NCBI RefSeq assembly: GCF_048771995.1
Contig: NC_133033.1
Span: 3,038,501 to 3,102,500, forward strand
Reading direction: 5' to 3'
From: Taeniopygia guttata
Lineage: Eukaryota > Chordata > Aves > Passeriformes > Estrildidae
Length of the DNA stretch: 64,000 bases
The notes beneath the pieces were generated by a model. The model saw nothing but the letters and a program-made list of their open reading frames with translations, did not search any database and was not told where the DNA came from. The position numbers and the translations under genes are program-made. This document shows, one piece after another, positions 1-14,918 of the stretch (positions are counted from its first letter, which is position 1; each line of letters starts with the position of its first letter).

Positions 1-2880
1 AATATTAATATTTATTGCTACTACTATTGCTATCACTTAAAAGATTGATTAGAAAATGGAGAAGCACATTCTGAGAGATCCTAGCAGGGCCTCTTGATCA
101 GCTCTTAATCAAGACTTAACTTGATTTGTGGCTGGCTTTTTTTTTTTTCCCTTCTGTTTTTAGCATCTGAAGACAGTCTAAGTTGGGAGCTTAAGAAAGC
201 ATTCAGCTTTTGTCTGTCTAGGAATACTTTTTTTGTGGGATATGCATTTATAGTAAAAACTCGAGTGCTGGAATCCACATTTAACAATATTTTAGCCTGT
301 AAAGGTGTGGTTTTTTCCTTGAATGTAAGCAGTTTTCTTCATTTAGGACTAAATAATACTGAATTCTTTTGTTGGTATGGCGAAAGAATTCTTGTATCCT
401 CCATGAGCTATAGCTGTAGCCTCTCCCCTCCCATGAAGTTCCTCTTGGTGATAAGCAATGGTGCTGATGAACAGCTGGAGGAGAGTTCTGCTTTTCTCTT
501 TAATGCAGCACAAACATAGCAATGAAAATGAAATGGCACAGATTTTGTGAAAGTAGCTTGATGCTGCAACTTCAGAATTTCACAGCAGTGCTGCTCACAG
601 AACCATTACAATAAACACTGGTGAGTTTCTAAGCGCTGTAAGATGTAATAATACTACATCCATGTCAGTCAGTACTGGTGAGCCAGTAACTTGCTGAAGG
701 GTGTAACTAAATAGCAGAAATAATTGCATGTGTGTCCCTGAACGTGGTCTGAAGGGCTAGAGAGGAGCAACTGAAAAGGTGGAGGATGTCCTGAACCCTT
801 GTGATATTGCTCCAACAGTCTGATTCCAGCAGCCTTCACGGGACGATGTCAATTTGGCTAGCAGGAAGGAGCCAGAGCAGAGCAAGATTTCAGAATGAGA
901 AGTTTCTATGAATTTTGTGTGGAGCTTGTGCTCTGTGTGGAAAACCTTTCCATGCCAATGAAGATAATCCTGGTGCTTCAGCTGCACCCTGTAAGGCAAA
1001 GTGATGGAGGTCCCCATGGAGACTGGGACTGGAGGGATTGCTTGGTTGAGTTCACACAACTTAATATGCAGGAGGATGTTTCTCAAAATTCAATCAGTTT
1101 AGTTATAACTGAACAACATGGCAGACTTGTTAGACACTCAGCCCACTTCATATTTAATACTTTCAGAATTAATAACTGATTCAGCTTGGGACATGATGAA
1201 TGTCCATGTCAAAGCCTGAGCATATCTGGCTTTTGTTCCAGCATATTCCAGAGACAAAACATTCTTTTATGACTCTACTAGTCTATGCATTTTTTAAAAC
1301 AGAATAAAAAGTCTTGGCAGAAATCCAGTCACCAGAATGATTTTCATTCCAGGAATATTCTGAAGACCACTGCTTGCTGTTCATCCTCATGGTATTTGTC
1401 AGCTGCTTGTTCTTTTCACAATTGAGACATCCTTTCTTTATTTTTTTTTTTTAATTTAAAAATTATGTGTGATTTCAATTTCTTCTGGTAAGAAGAAACA
1501 AAGTCTAATGAGAAAACCTATTTATTTAGCTGTATTTATTAACAGGACATTACAGACCTTTAAAGCTTCACAAAGCAAGGAGGCTGTAAAGGCAGAGTGT
1601 GATAATATATTTTGATCTTTATCCCTCACAAAATACTCAATTGCTACCATTAATGGCATTTCTCTAGAGAAAAACTTAATTTTCTGGAGAGCTCCAGAAA
1701 AAGTGAAAGACAACATTTTTCTGGTATAAGTGGTTGCTTACATATCCTGCCTATGCTTGGAGGTGCAACACCAGGTATTGGAGCAGCTGCAGCATAACGA
1801 ACCTTGAAATGTCCCAGAAACAATTTCAAAGGTAGAATGGGCACTAGAGAACACTGGGTATATTTAGCAGAACTTGAAGAACCTGTCCTGTGGCAAAAGA
1901 GGAGTCAAAACCATTCAATCTGCTTTGAAGATACTATGATTTACAAAAATAAATCCATAGTCACTTTGAGCCATTAAATTAATGATATTTGAATAACAAT
2001 GCTTGGAAAAAGAGAATTGTGTTCTTAACAAAATCAGCACTCCTTGAAGCTGGTTCAATTATTGATTTCTGGATTGTGGCATTTGCAATAACTCAGAAAT
2101 ATTGAGATGTTTTAGAGCAGCCTTTTCATTTTCATACAGAGATTGCAGAGCTGCTTGTTCAGCAGAACAAGAGAGAATGAACTCTGCATCTAAATATATA
2201 CATAAATGACTAGGCTTTTAGTTTTTCCATCAAAACTGTTGCTTCAGTCCCCTTCCTTTTACCAGAAAACGCATTTTAACTTATGCTTTCATAAAGACAA
2301 AAATATATTGATGATCATCAGTGCTTGGAACACCTTCCTATAAAAAAGAACCCTTAATATTAATGTTGTCATATGTAAACTGGCAAACACTAGCAAGACT
2401 TTGCTGAAGGGACCCCTCCAAGGCATCAGCTTGTATAGTTTTTAGTTATTTTAGAGCAGAAAGGATGAATATGACCATCTATGCCTGCTTTGTGGGTCAT
2501 GGAAATGTAGCCATTCCTTTCAGATGTAGGCCCAAAGACCGTGTCTGTCTGACATTTCAGTGCTCTCATTCCCTTCAAGTGATTTTTCGTCTCATAAAAA
2601 ATAATAACTTTTTGCTTCAGGAGTCCTGCATGAGCTTAAAATTATGTCCAGTCCAAAGACAGCTCTGATTTTGTAATCAATGCATTCAAATAGGGAAAAA
2701 AATTGAACGTACAGCAACTAATTTTGACCTTTGACCAGTATATGTTAAAAAATGATAATCGGTTTTTCTAATAATTTTTAGGCTTCAAATCTTCAAAAGG
2801 ATTTTCCTTCATTTTAGCTCACTAAAAGGCAGAGTACAGAGAGTGGATGAAGATAGAGAAATTTTGTGACACAGTTTATG

Positions 2881-2935
2881 GAGGAGGATCTGACTAGATG
2901 CACAAATGATCCCTCCTGGCCTTCAGACTGCTGAA
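2881..2935 (+). mobile_element. Possible very old CR1/L3-like 3' end
   Basis: GAGGAGGATCTGACTAGATG and AATGATCCCTCCTGGCCTTC resemble the 3' tail of old reptile CR1 families (ggactagatgatc...ggtcccttctggcctt). It is only about 55 bp and heavily diverged. Confidence 0.35.
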
Positions 2936-4466
2936 TTACTTCATGCATGCTAACCAGAGTTTACAGTAAATCCATGCAGTGGAAACTAACAACATAATGA
3001 AACAGGCTGGAACACTTTGCTGTACTGCTTTTTATTTTTCCACTTGTAAGGAACAAAATGTCATCTCGAACGATGTAACAAGATAGCACATTACAAATCA
3101 CCTTACCTATGCTCTTCTAAGACAACTTTGGAGGAAAAACGGCAGCTATTCCTGTAATGGCTGCTGTATTTGTAATAATTAAGAGTCAAGGTATGTCATT
3201 GGGGTGGTACTGGTGCGCTTCTGTGCAAAAATGATGGGTTCCTATTCCAACTCCTACCTATCGCTCACTGGCAAGCTAAAACAAATAACACTGCATGCTA
3301 AATATAAGTGGCTAGATCCTACTGTGGATCCATCTGCAAACATACCACGTGCCAGTTGCTCTAGGTAGGGTATCTTGGCATAGACATCTGTTTACAGGGA
3401 AAAGCCTTTATTTTTTTTTTTCTGCCCTAATTGTTTCCATGTATTTCAGACTTGGGTTTCTCCCATTTCATGGACATGAGAGCAATTAGCCAAGAACTTA
3501 CAAGCTCAGCAGAGTTAGGGGAGTAGTTTATAAACAAATCAAGGTTGCTCACAAGGCATGTTTTCTCAGATCAGGTGAAATAGTAAATACAGCCATCTCC
3601 CAATTAGTCTGACCAGCAAGGGGGAGATGGGATAAACCTGGACAAAGAAAACACAAATACTCCAAAACACATGGAAATGAATCAATAGGATTGCATGATA
3701 AAAGCACAAAATGCGAAAGGTTCATGATGCTTTTGGCTTACATTCCTGGGTGCTAACGAGCTCCTGAGCTGGGAAGTCTGCACAATGTGCTGCTCTATAC
3801 CTTAGCCCAAGTCTACCACATGTGGCATAAACATTTCCCTGGCTCCTCAGCCCTAAGAAATCCCTTTCCTTGGTGAGTATGCTGTGCTCATGCACAGGGC
3901 TGTGAGCAAGAGCAGTGCTGCTCCTGAGTCATGTCTGGCTTGGCCTCTGTGCCAGCCTCACCAGGAGCCACAGCATCACTGTGCCATGCCCCCAGGCTGT
4001 GGGGCAGGGTGGGTCCAAGCTCCTCTGCCGGCACCACATCCTTCACCCGCTGCACAGGCACCCCGGCCCATGGGGGCACAGCTCACCCCAGGCAAGGCTT
4101 TCCTGGGATCAGAACAAATATTCTTCTATCTGCCTTCTGTACTGTTCTTGCTCTCCCATACTTCTTTAATTAAATAGCTTCTGTCTGCTATTCTGATGTT
4201 ATCTACTTGCCAATACTTCAACTGAAATTTTCATACAGTTCTCTAAATGCACTGCATCAGAATTCAGCCTGGCTTACGACAATGGGCTTTTCTGAGCTCT
4301 GAGAAAACTGTGGTGGAAAGAGTCTTACAAAAAGTTAACTTGTAAAGAGTAACATTACCCAGACATTATGTGCTATCTTAAAAGCTGCTGACCTGTGCCC
4401 ATGCAGTGTGGTGGTAAAATGAAGTATACTAAATACTAAAACCATAGTTTGTGTGCATGTATATAG

Positions 4467-4519
4467 CAAAACAAAACAAAACAAAACAAAACAACCCCCC
4501 CCCCCAAAAAAAAAAAAAA
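4467..4519. repeat. Compound low-complexity tract: (AAAAC)n, C11, A14
   Basis: About five AAAAC units are followed directly by eleven C and fourteen A. Likely replication slippage. Confidence 0.95.
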
Positions 4520-4960
4520 TTGACTTCAAGGAGTTGCTGCTGTATAGATTAATTACTCTGCAGCACTTCCTTTCAAAATAAGGATTTATTAGTACTGCAG
4601 ATTTGGAACATGTAAATATTGTTAATTATTCCTGAACACTTATATATCCACTCCAAGTTACTACACATTTTGTTCCTTTGGTACAATATCTGTTCTCATC
4701 TAGAATTGTTGCATTTAAGTATATTTTGTTTTTTCGAATGGACCCTAAAGAGCTAAAGCCATCTGTTTTGAATGGGCGATGATATCCCAAAGTATTTTTT
4801 CAAACCCCAAGGTCTTATCGTGGATGGGATTTTCTCTTTTTGCTGCTGATGGATACCAGTTGCCCGAGTGCTGATGGGAGCAATCGTGGATGTTCATATG
4901 TAGCACACAGCTGTAAACAACCTGGATCTTTGTGGTTCCCATGTCCTTATGCACAAGTCC

Positions 4961-5032
4961 TTGTGGTTTAGTGGGCATGGTGGTATTTGGCCAATGGTTG
5001 GACTTAGTGATTTTGGAGGTCTTTTCCCACCT
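4961..5032 (+). mobile_element. Diverged CR1-like 3' end
   Basis: TTGTGGTTTAGTGGGCATGG, TGGTTGGACTTAGTGATTTT and GGAGGTCTTTTCCCACC resemble the CR1 3' segment ending in agttggacttgatgatcttggaggtcttttccaacc. The terminal ATTCTATG repeats are gone. A bird LTR with a similar box is a less likely alternative. Confidence 0.6.
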
Positions 5033-8000
5033 GTCTACACTGCAGGGCTCCCATCCAGCATCCTCCTGTAAGCAGTGCCAGTGGTGATGCAGGTAGCTCC
5101 ACTGGGCTCCCAGAAAGTTCATCTTGTGACAAAGATTTGGAGAATGAGTCCTTGAATATGCAACAGGAAAATGTCCCTGTTTACCTGTTCCCTTGGTAAA
5201 GTGAAGTTTTCTGCACTGATGCTGAAAGTTTTCAGAATCAAGCCTTTGTTGGTTCTGTCACTGCCAAACCTGGGGAGGACGGGGCTGATGTACATCCACT
5301 TTGTAAATGTCTGTGGAGTTGTTTTTTTAAGCAGATCCAGGTACACATTGAGTAGTCATCTCCTTAGCACCGAGCCTCTGCAGCACTCTAACCCTATACT
5401 TTAGTCACTACTGACAGGTAGAGGGCAAATTTGCATAATGAACTGTTTAAATATTCAGTTTTATCAAGGCTTCAAGGCACTATTTGTCCTCCGCATCTTC
5501 AATAGCTAGTGACCCTATCTAAATCAACATCATTTGTCAAATCAAATTAGGCTTGTTGTTAATTTCAGACAGTGATGTTCATCTTTTTGATGCTTTCAAA
5601 CAACTCTGAGGTAAATCCCTGTGACATAATGCTGCTTAGATATGCTAAATGAGTCACTTGTTCAATGCTGCAATTGTCAGAAAAATATGAAACTTAGCTC
5701 TAAGGTAAATATTGTTGGGTCACTTGAAATGTATGCAAATTTGACATTTCTCTGCTGATTAGCATATCTACACATCAAAGTTTTCTATATATCACATCAG
5801 ATATTTTTGATTCAGGAGAGTTAAGGTCAGTGGCACTTGGCATACTCTTTACTTTGCATCAGACAAGATGAGAAATGAAAATCTTCTCAGGGAAACTTTC
5901 CAGCTCAAACCTTACTTTGCTGAAATAAAAACATTGCAGAGGAGCAGGGGAAAATTGCACAGGTTCCTGGTTCTCAGTTTATAACTAATAAAGGAACATA
6001 AAGAGATTATTCACTTAACTAATGAATTCCAAAGGGGGGAAAAAAAGGGAATCGATCAGAAATTTGGGCACAGAGACAGTAAAAAGATTCTCTTAATCAC
6101 TGCAGTGAATTTGCCTATATAAAGTATAGATCTAGCTATGTACGTGTTTGATTTTGAAATTAGCCTTTTAAAGTGAAAAAAAAAAGAGGAGATATGTCCT
6201 GTTCTTTAAAAGCTGAGTTTTGATTTGTGTCCAATATGCATCAGTGGGAGTTTTGCACTGTCCTCCCACAAATCTACCTGCTCCTGATGGAGTGCTGCAT
6301 CTCCCAAGTTCATTAGCTCTGTGATTGCTTCCATAGATCCTAATATAACTGGTCACAAGAGTTAATTGTTCACTCATTTTTGCACTTCAGGCTTTTGGAT
6401 ATCATCAATAAGTTGTCAGCAGATTCAGGTCACCAAAACTCTCTGTGCTAATCCATTGTGTTCCATGAGAGATGGGTCTTGGTCTGAGCAGCGCTGGGCT
6501 GCCGTGTACCTCATCACAGGATAATTGATTTAACCTCTCCAGAGTGCTGACACCCAAAAGGATCTGTGTCCATGGAGGTAAGGAAGCACCCACAATGTAG
6601 GCACTGACAATTCCCTGCATCTGCCTGGAGAACAAACTGAGTGCATGAGCACAGGCACCTTCTGCATTGCTGCACTGGAGTAACTCGGTCATGGAGATGC
6701 TTTTTTATTCTTTCCAAAAAGAGCTAAACTGTCTCAACTGCAGCATCCAGTGAATGCCAGCAAAATTTTGTTTTAAAAATAAAACAAACATTTTTCAAAT
6801 TATTGGAGCAGAAAGATGTGTCAGACACCACCAACATATGTTTATTTTTCTTTTTCTCTCCTGGAACTGAAGCATGGCCAAACTCTGCTTCCTTCTCCTT
6901 TATATTGTGTGAGTATGTATAGACAGATATAAATTTTATACTTACTTTTCATGGAGATTTTACATGTTAAATTCTAGAAATGAATCCAGTGATAGACTTA
7001 TTAGAATGGACTTATTAGACTACAGAAAATAAGACACAGAAATGCTGGTTGATCTATTATTCCTTCAGGGCATATAGCACCACTCAACCACATTAGTAGT
7101 TGATGTTTGATGATAAATCAATAATAGCTTTTATCTTCTAAGTAAAAGATATTTTATTCTCTTCCGTCTTTTCCGTGATGGCTGAGATAAAACCAGGAGC
7201 TGCACTCACATTCTTAAGGCAAGATTTTAAAACTATTTTGGTGTAAGATTCGCATTTGCAAGCTGCCCATGCTTCCCATATTGGCAATGATTTTGACAAA
7301 TGTAAAAAAGTCACTAATATTTTGACACTTTCACTGCCCAACTATGATACCAGCTGGCTGTGAATTCAGTTATTCATTGTTCTGCTGTATTTTAAAGACT
7401 GGTCCAGAGCCAATGTACTGGACCAGCTCCATTCATTCATTTTCAAGATTGAAGTTTCAGCTAACTGTAGTGGCCATTTTTCAAATAGATCTGGAAACCT
7501 CTTCCAATTTAACAGGATCATACAGAACAGAAAAAGTCAAGTGTGCTAGTAGATTTAAAGCTCTTCCCTTCAAGGGAAGGAATACATGCGTTTCAGCATG
7601 AATCAACCTAGTCCTCGCAGGACTTATGACTCCTCTCAATTCTTATTTTTTTTTAAAGGCATGACCAGTGCTTTCTTCACAGTAAAGCAAGCAAAACCCT
7701 AAAATCTTTATGATAGTTAAATTAATTTAAAATAAAACTGAACTAAAGCATAGCTGTTCTGAATTCTTAAAATGAGAAATCGTCACACTGGTCTCATGCT
7801 GCCCGAGACTTACAGCAACTCAATCTCTAATTTTAAAGAAACTAAAAAGAAACTTACATATTTTTGGTTCAGATAGGTAAATACAACTTTAAAATAGACA
7901 TGGATGGAGTTCTTGGAAGTCCTTAGTGCACTTGCAGTGCAGACCAGAAGTACAGGACCCTCCATAAGTCCGATCTTTTCCGATTTAAGCATCGTGGAGA

Positions 8001-11000
8001 GCAGATACGCATCTAAGTGAGCAGGTCCTTTTGAAGTGCCCTTCTTTAACAAACATAGTAAAAATGTGCTCACTTTCTAAGTCTTCTTTATTGTGCCTGC
8101 TAACGTTTTACACTATTTTCCAAAGTCAGTAACAATATTCATCCCTCTGGCTTGTAATGCACTGATTAAAAAACAGATTGCCAGCAGTCATCTGCTATTG
8201 TCTGGCTTCCTAAATTCTGTTTCTGGTTTAATTTACTTGATGGTTCCATGCACTATTCATGAGTTCTATAATATTCCAAACTTTAATTTCAACAGATTAA
8301 TTCTTACTAATTATTCAACATATGAACCTGCACATGAGAATTGTACTGTATGCACCATCCTGAGGCACAGAATGCAATGTCGAATCGTTTTCTGATTTCA
8401 AGTGGAAAACAAACTAATTATGTGGAAATATGATAATATATTGTGCTGCAGGGACCAGCCCTTTGTCTGTTTAGAAATGTTTGCTTATGATCGGCTCCCT
8501 GTGTTATTTCTTCCAGGAGGAGCTGCCCTTTCTTAATGCATAAACATTATTGACTGGTCCATGATTCTTTACTTCAAGAAAGCTGATTTACATAATTTTA
8601 TATTACTTCCGTCTGGTGGAAGCAAACAAGACATCCCAGGAAAGTAATAATTGAGCTAGCTGTAGCAATCTTCTGGAAAGATAAGACACGGAAGTCCTTG
8701 GAAATGAAGGATCACTTATTTCTCTTTTATTTCTCCTACTTATTTTTTTCCTAAGCTGTCATGCAGCTTTACCTCTGCGCTGTTTGATTTGATGCATATC
8801 AGCATCCAGCACTTCATCACAGCATGGGGTTCAAATCAACTATCAAAAACCTGAAGTAGAACACGCTTTCTTCAGTCTTCTGGCAACCTACCCCAGACAA
8901 AGCTAAGTGGCTGATACTGGTACTGGGAAATACAGGGATACTGCACCATTCATTGTTTGGGAGAAGCACTGTGAAGCCCTGCTATGGTCATTGCAGCTGT
9001 CAGCCTGGTCTGTGGTATCCAAGACTTACCAAGCTTAAAAACTGTGGCAACACAGCAACATCTTTCTGTAATTCTGCTCAGCTGAAAATGAAATTATTAA
9101 GTCAAATGTAGAGGGTGGGACGGAGGGAGAGTAAGACCCCCCCTCAAAATAAGCAATACTTTTTTGCTTCCCATGACATGTGAAATGAGATATGTGCTAG
9201 AAATTGAATGGTTGAAATATGTTTTCAGGAATTAATCAGCACAGAAAACTATAAAAATAAAATACAGGATTGGAGTTTCTCAAGGGAACCTACTCAGTAA
9301 TGGCATTAAGAAGCAAGTCAAGACTCTACAAAAACAAACACCAGCAATGATAGAGGAAGATAAAATCTGGACCCTAGAATGACATTTTAATAGACCTTGG
9401 GTGATACAACATTGTTTAGCATATACCATAATACTTAATTCCCTCTAGAAATCCAACTGTTAAACAATGGGGAGGTTATCTGGCTTTCTATCCTTCCATC
9501 TTCCCCAGTCATTTCAAGTTTATGAGTTTTACAGTTTCTAACACATTTCCCTATTGATCCCATTTACTTTTTTACTTTATAATGACAAAACAAATGCAGA
9601 TCATCTGCTCTCTTGTTTATTTATATTTTTGCTATTTTTGCTACTATGTCTTGGCTAAGGCCTCAAGCAGACCCAGCTATGTGTCACTAAAGTTAATAAA
9701 GCCCCTGTTAACAAGTTCCCATTCTAGGATCAAGATTTTGGATCCTAAAGGACATTATTTTTGTAATTTTTCTTTAGTAACCCCACCAAAAGTTTACAAT
9801 TGTATCTTAAAGTGTACAAACTGAATCAATGCTGTGACACAAAGTTATTTTGCTTCTCTCTGAAACAATATATTTTCTTTTCGCTGCCTCTGTACCTGAA
9901 TGTTGGGTAACAACAGGTTACCAATACAACTCTGCATTTACCTGTCCCACCCTTGCTGCACAGTTCTGTTTGAGAAGAAAACAGATGAGGGATGGAAAAC
10001 AGAATAAATCTTGGGATGTATCTGTTAATTTGATCCAGCTACAGAGGGGTGAGGACAGCCCAGGAAAAATATACATACTCAATGAGTAAGGTCAGAGGGG
10101 AATTTTCAATATTTTATTTCAGATCCAGCATTCTGGTTTGATACAGATCTAAAAAGCTCTATCTTAAAATACTCTGGTATGAATTTCCTGGTATCAGCTA
10201 AAGGTGGTTTTGTTCAAACTTAATGAAGTGATCAGCAAATGAGGAGAAAGATGGGGGTGTATGGATGTGATGGTGAGTTTTCTCATTTAATTTGAAAATT
10301 AACTTGCTCCTTTGCTCAGAAATAAGGGGCTGTGGAAAACTTCCTTGGGAAATGGCTGCAGAGCATCTCTTACTGGTATTTAAATACCTGAAATGTAAAT
10401 ATAACTTCATATCATAAACCAGTAGGCTGTGTTTTGTCTGTGCCACATTATCTTGGAAAGGCACTGCAAGAAGTAGAGGAGAAAGGAGGATGATTCCTTA
10501 ATCCCAGGGTGTACCATGGATCCTGCTACAGCCTGCAGCTGTACCTCTGGCTCTAGGCTGTGATCTCATCTGATCTCCAGCTCAGCTGAGTCAGAACAGG
10601 GAGAGATGGCAGAGAGATGTTCCTGTAAAAAACCCCAAACCCGCAATGTTTCCAGAGGGGAGAGGTGACTGAGAACAGTTGGCTGGGGGTTGGGTGGGAT
10701 ACCCCTGGCCAAGGAAGAGACCTTTCTGCCACCTCTGGCCCCACACCTGCACCCAAACCAGTGATACCTGCTGGTGTGGGGGATGCCAACCACACTGAAC
10801 TCTTTCTCTTCCTTCCTATATGCCTGTCTCTTCATGAAAGGATCGTTTCTCCCAGGTGGTCTTCAGCAGCTTTACCTTCAAGCTCCTTGGATTGTGCTTC
10901 ACTCCTTTTACTGTATCACCTCATCTCTGTCAGCAAGATGAGTCTTGAAGGATATTTTCTATAAAGGACAGGTTCCCACTGTGATTTTCATCACCAACTT

Positions 11001-14000
11001 CTAAAAACCCCAAGGAAGCCAAGAAATTATACAACCTCAGCCACTTGAATAGGGCCACAACTTGCAGCCATGTTGTTCCCAGTGCACTCAACACCCCCCT
11101 TTACACAGAATTTATGGATATTGGTTGATCTGACTGCTCTATCAGAAATTACCATAAATAAAGTTCTAAGCATGCTCAGATTTACCATGTACATTTTTTG
11201 CAGTGGGTTATCTGGTGCCATTTGTGCTGCATTTCACTGGAAAAAAGCATGCCATGGTTAATAACTTCAATGACCCACGCTGAGAGACTTTTGTTGAGGG
11301 AGTGACTGATCCAAAGCCTATTGAAATAAATGTGAAGAATAGCCTTGTCTCCAGTGGGCTTTGGATCAAGCCCAGATTTATGTTCCTAATATACTGTCTC
11401 TTTTCATAATTTTGCGAGAATGGCTTTTTCTTTTGTGCAACAAGCCATAGTAGAGCGGAGTGGGGAAGAAAAGAAGGCAAAAAGAACCACAGAAACAGTG
11501 CTGAAGGAATTTAAAATGAAAACTACATTAAAAATGTAATATGTGAGCAGAAACAGACTACTTTGCTCTGGAAGGGTGAAAGGAAGGAAAAATTATTATT
11601 TTAATATGTACCAGGCAAGGACAAGCACAAATGTGACCACGTCTGAGAACAGCAGAGAGCCACAGCCTTGGCTTACATTGAAAAGTTCTGGCAAATATCT
11701 CAGTTTAAAAGAAGGTGTGAGAAGGAAAGAGCCAGATCTGGCACACCAGCCCCTTCATGTTTGTGTGAAGCTGTACCACACTTAGCTTTCAAGACTTTTT
11801 GCCTGATTTGAATGCATATGTTTGATAAAAGGAAATGACATATTTATGTTTGCTCCTTACGTTACTCAGTCTCCAAAGGGTTCAGGGAGTTGGTACAAAG
11901 GGTTCTGTGAGCTTCTGGTTCATTCTCACCAAAGTGGCCTGATAACTGAGGGTTGCACTAATTACAATATGATAATCTAAGAGTACCTGGAGCTCATGAG
12001 GTGTAGGTATCTCTGAGTGGGGAAGGAAAATTTTCTCACGTGAGTACAGTGTGTTTGGGTTGGTTCCACTGCAGGGACCTGTGGCCATGCAGAGACTCCC
12101 AGTGAGATCTGCTGTGTTTCACCTGGTCATGTTAGTCCTGCAAGCATCACCTTGCAAAGTGGGACAGCAAAGAGCAGTGCTTCTGTACATTTTGTCCTTT
12201 TTCTAATGGTCTTCACTCCAGTTGCCTGATTTTTAAAATTTTTTTCATGGAGAAAAGCCATCTTCTAGGGGCTAAAAGAAAAATCCGTAGAAAATCTGGT
12301 TGTGCCTTTCAGGATTCTCAATCATAGATTTGTTTCTTAATGAAACTGGTTCTGCCTGTCAACATTATCTATATGGAGACTTCTGGAAAGAGCATGACTG
12401 TGGAACCTCTACTAGAAAAAGGTTCTTCTTTGGGTGATTATTCCTCCTAAGAAACACTGTGTAGTCAAGAAGGAGATCCGTGAAAGTGGGAAGATGCAGA
12501 CACACAAGTCTAGGCCATCCACATTAAACCCCCAAGAGGGGGAAACAAACCCCCTCATTTTCCTGCAGGAGTAGACATGAGTAAGAGATGTCAGTGCAGC
12601 TATGACATCTGTTTACATGGGGATTTTATGCACCTGTTCACTAGGCAATAACAAATGCTTACCATGGTGGTAGCTGTATCACACGGTACATATGCTGCTT
12701 CTGACATACATAACACCTCTTTAAGGAAACACATGGCCCCATATGTCATGAGAACTTGTTTACATTCTACAATACAGTAATGGAAAATATGTTTCATAAT
12801 AAATGTTTTCATCATTTTTGTGTTTAAGGAAAGAATGGGAATTTTATGCCCTAGCTGTCAAGCTGAGTGTCCTCCCTCATTGTTCTCACTGAGAGATGTG
12901 TAGCTTTGGAGCAAACTTCCTACAAGCTTTCCAAGTTCAGGGAAGCCAGGATCTCAACTGGTCAGTTTTAATGGCTGATGCTCATGAAAAAGGTAAAACT
13001 GAAAACAAAAAAAAAAAAGTAAGATTGGGACATTTATTTAGGTGTAAACAGTGTATTTATTTCTTTGGTTTGTTACCAAGCAACCAACTTCTGGTGACTT
13101 GATAAGAGCAGATGTCATATATTGCCTGTGTAGAGCTCTTGGGACACTGAAGCCACCTCAGGAAGATTATCCCCATCTTTATCCCCATCATATTTGTAGC
13201 TCTATCTTTTAGTTCAGCCTCCATAGAACCAGGAAAAGGAATCATATTGCTTCACATCCAAAAAAAGTTTCCTGTTTGAAGCTTGTCTAGTTCTACCTTC
13301 CCAGAAATTTATTTGAATAGCTTTTAGCTTTGATATGGTTAGGTTGAGATTATTCATACTTACACTTTTTCCTTCTAGTAGTTTTTCTGTTTTTAATCAT
13401 CAGTGTTTCCATTTCATACACAGGAATCTTAGTCCTTGCTTCACTCCTCACTGCTGAGGTAAGATTTTGTCCTACAGTTAAACTAACAGGACAGTAAGAA
13501 CTCAATATAATAACCTTTTCCTGTGGAAGACAGGTCCAAGAGTTAATAATTCGATTAAGACGACTTTTTTCCTTCATATGTATACCCTAACTGTCACTTT
13601 CTGGTATTTACTTTTGTGGAGTTAGCTTGAAAAGCAGACTCTTCCTTGTTAGGTATTTACAGACAAACTGTGAATGTTAGAGATAAGTGGACAAAAAAAT
13701 TTTACTATTTTGATGTAAAGAATAATCCACTGATATATGGTTTGAATACATCTTTTCTCTGTTTAGTCCTGCAAAGCAGTAGTCACACTATTTCAGCAAT
13801 TCAATTGATAGTAAAAAAATGGATGAACAGATCATTTATTCCAAAGTATAATAGCCTAAGCTTGTTTCTTTGTTCTTAGATTGAATTTTGTTTAACAACA
13901 CAGACTTTGCATGAGTTTCTTAGCACATCCACGTGTACTGTTTATTACCCGTTATCATCCCATCTATCACATATGTATATTAAAAATTAAAAAGCATTTT

Positions 14001-14888
14001 GCATTCTTTAGTTTAAACTAGCTGTAAGATAACTTGTTTAGAGCTTTTAACTGCAGTTTTGTGAGGCATGCAAAATCTACTTGGCACTTTTTTTTTTTCT
14101 TTTTTTCTTTTTTCCCCCATCGGTTTAATTTTTATGCAATGCAATATTTATTCTTTTCTCCCAGACTCCTTTCCAGGTTGGAAAGTCCTTGTCTGTTTTG
14201 GCCAAGCTCGGACAAGTGACGTAACTCTCTGTGATCTGACAAACTGGGGCCACAGAGCACTTCAAAACCTTCTGAAACGTGTCAATGCCAAACAGATAAT
14301 AAAACTATAAAAATAGATTGAACTGCATTTTTACTGACATTTTCTGACAGCCATTCTTGCTGTTACTTTCTGAGTTCCTTGGAGCCTGTGCAATATGTGA
14401 GGACACAAAGGTACTCTTGCCCATATGCATTGGAGGACAAAGATACTTATTTTCAGAGTGTCATTGCAAAAAAGTTAAAACAAAACACCTCCCAAACTGT
14501 CTGGTCCTTGCAGTTTGCTTAATGGAGAGAAATATGATATATTATTTAATATCTCAAGAAACCTAAGGCCCAAATTTATCAAAGCAAATAAGTGTCTTTT
14601 ATTTCAAGGATGCTTAAAGTTAACTGTGTGCTTCATTGCCTTGTGGAATTGGGGCCATATATTTAGTGGTAATGCACAACCTACTAAAAAATGAACCTGG
14701 CAAAAGCATGGGATCACAAGGTTTTAATAGTGTTCAGTTTCATTTATAAATAATTTCACTTTCCTATAAACATATAAAAGTATATAAACATTACCACATA
14801 AAAACTTAAGGAGTTTTGGTCATAGGATGAATTTGCATCTGATGAAACAATTCTGTGTCTCTCCTTATTGAAGCTTGGTTTTGATCCC

Positions 14889-14918
14889 ACAGATATATAT
14901 ATAAAAATATATATCTGT
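14889..14918. repeat. AT-rich inverted repeat (12-bp stem, 6-nt loop)
   Basis: ACAGATATATAT at 14889-14900 pairs perfectly with ATATATATCTGT at 14907-14918. It lies in a TATA-rich patch extending to about 14945. It is probably a by-product of (TA)n sequence. Confidence 0.7.

Noticed and set aside
121-519. 132-codon open frame after a T-rich acceptor-like run
   Set aside because: No domain motif, composition typical of AT-rich noncoding DNA, and no donor with supporting homology.
1650-1844. Minus-strand frame with an alanine/proline-rich stretch (VRYAAAAPIPGVAPPSIGR)
   Set aside because: Looks protein-like, but I could not place it in a family and the splice sites are not convincing.
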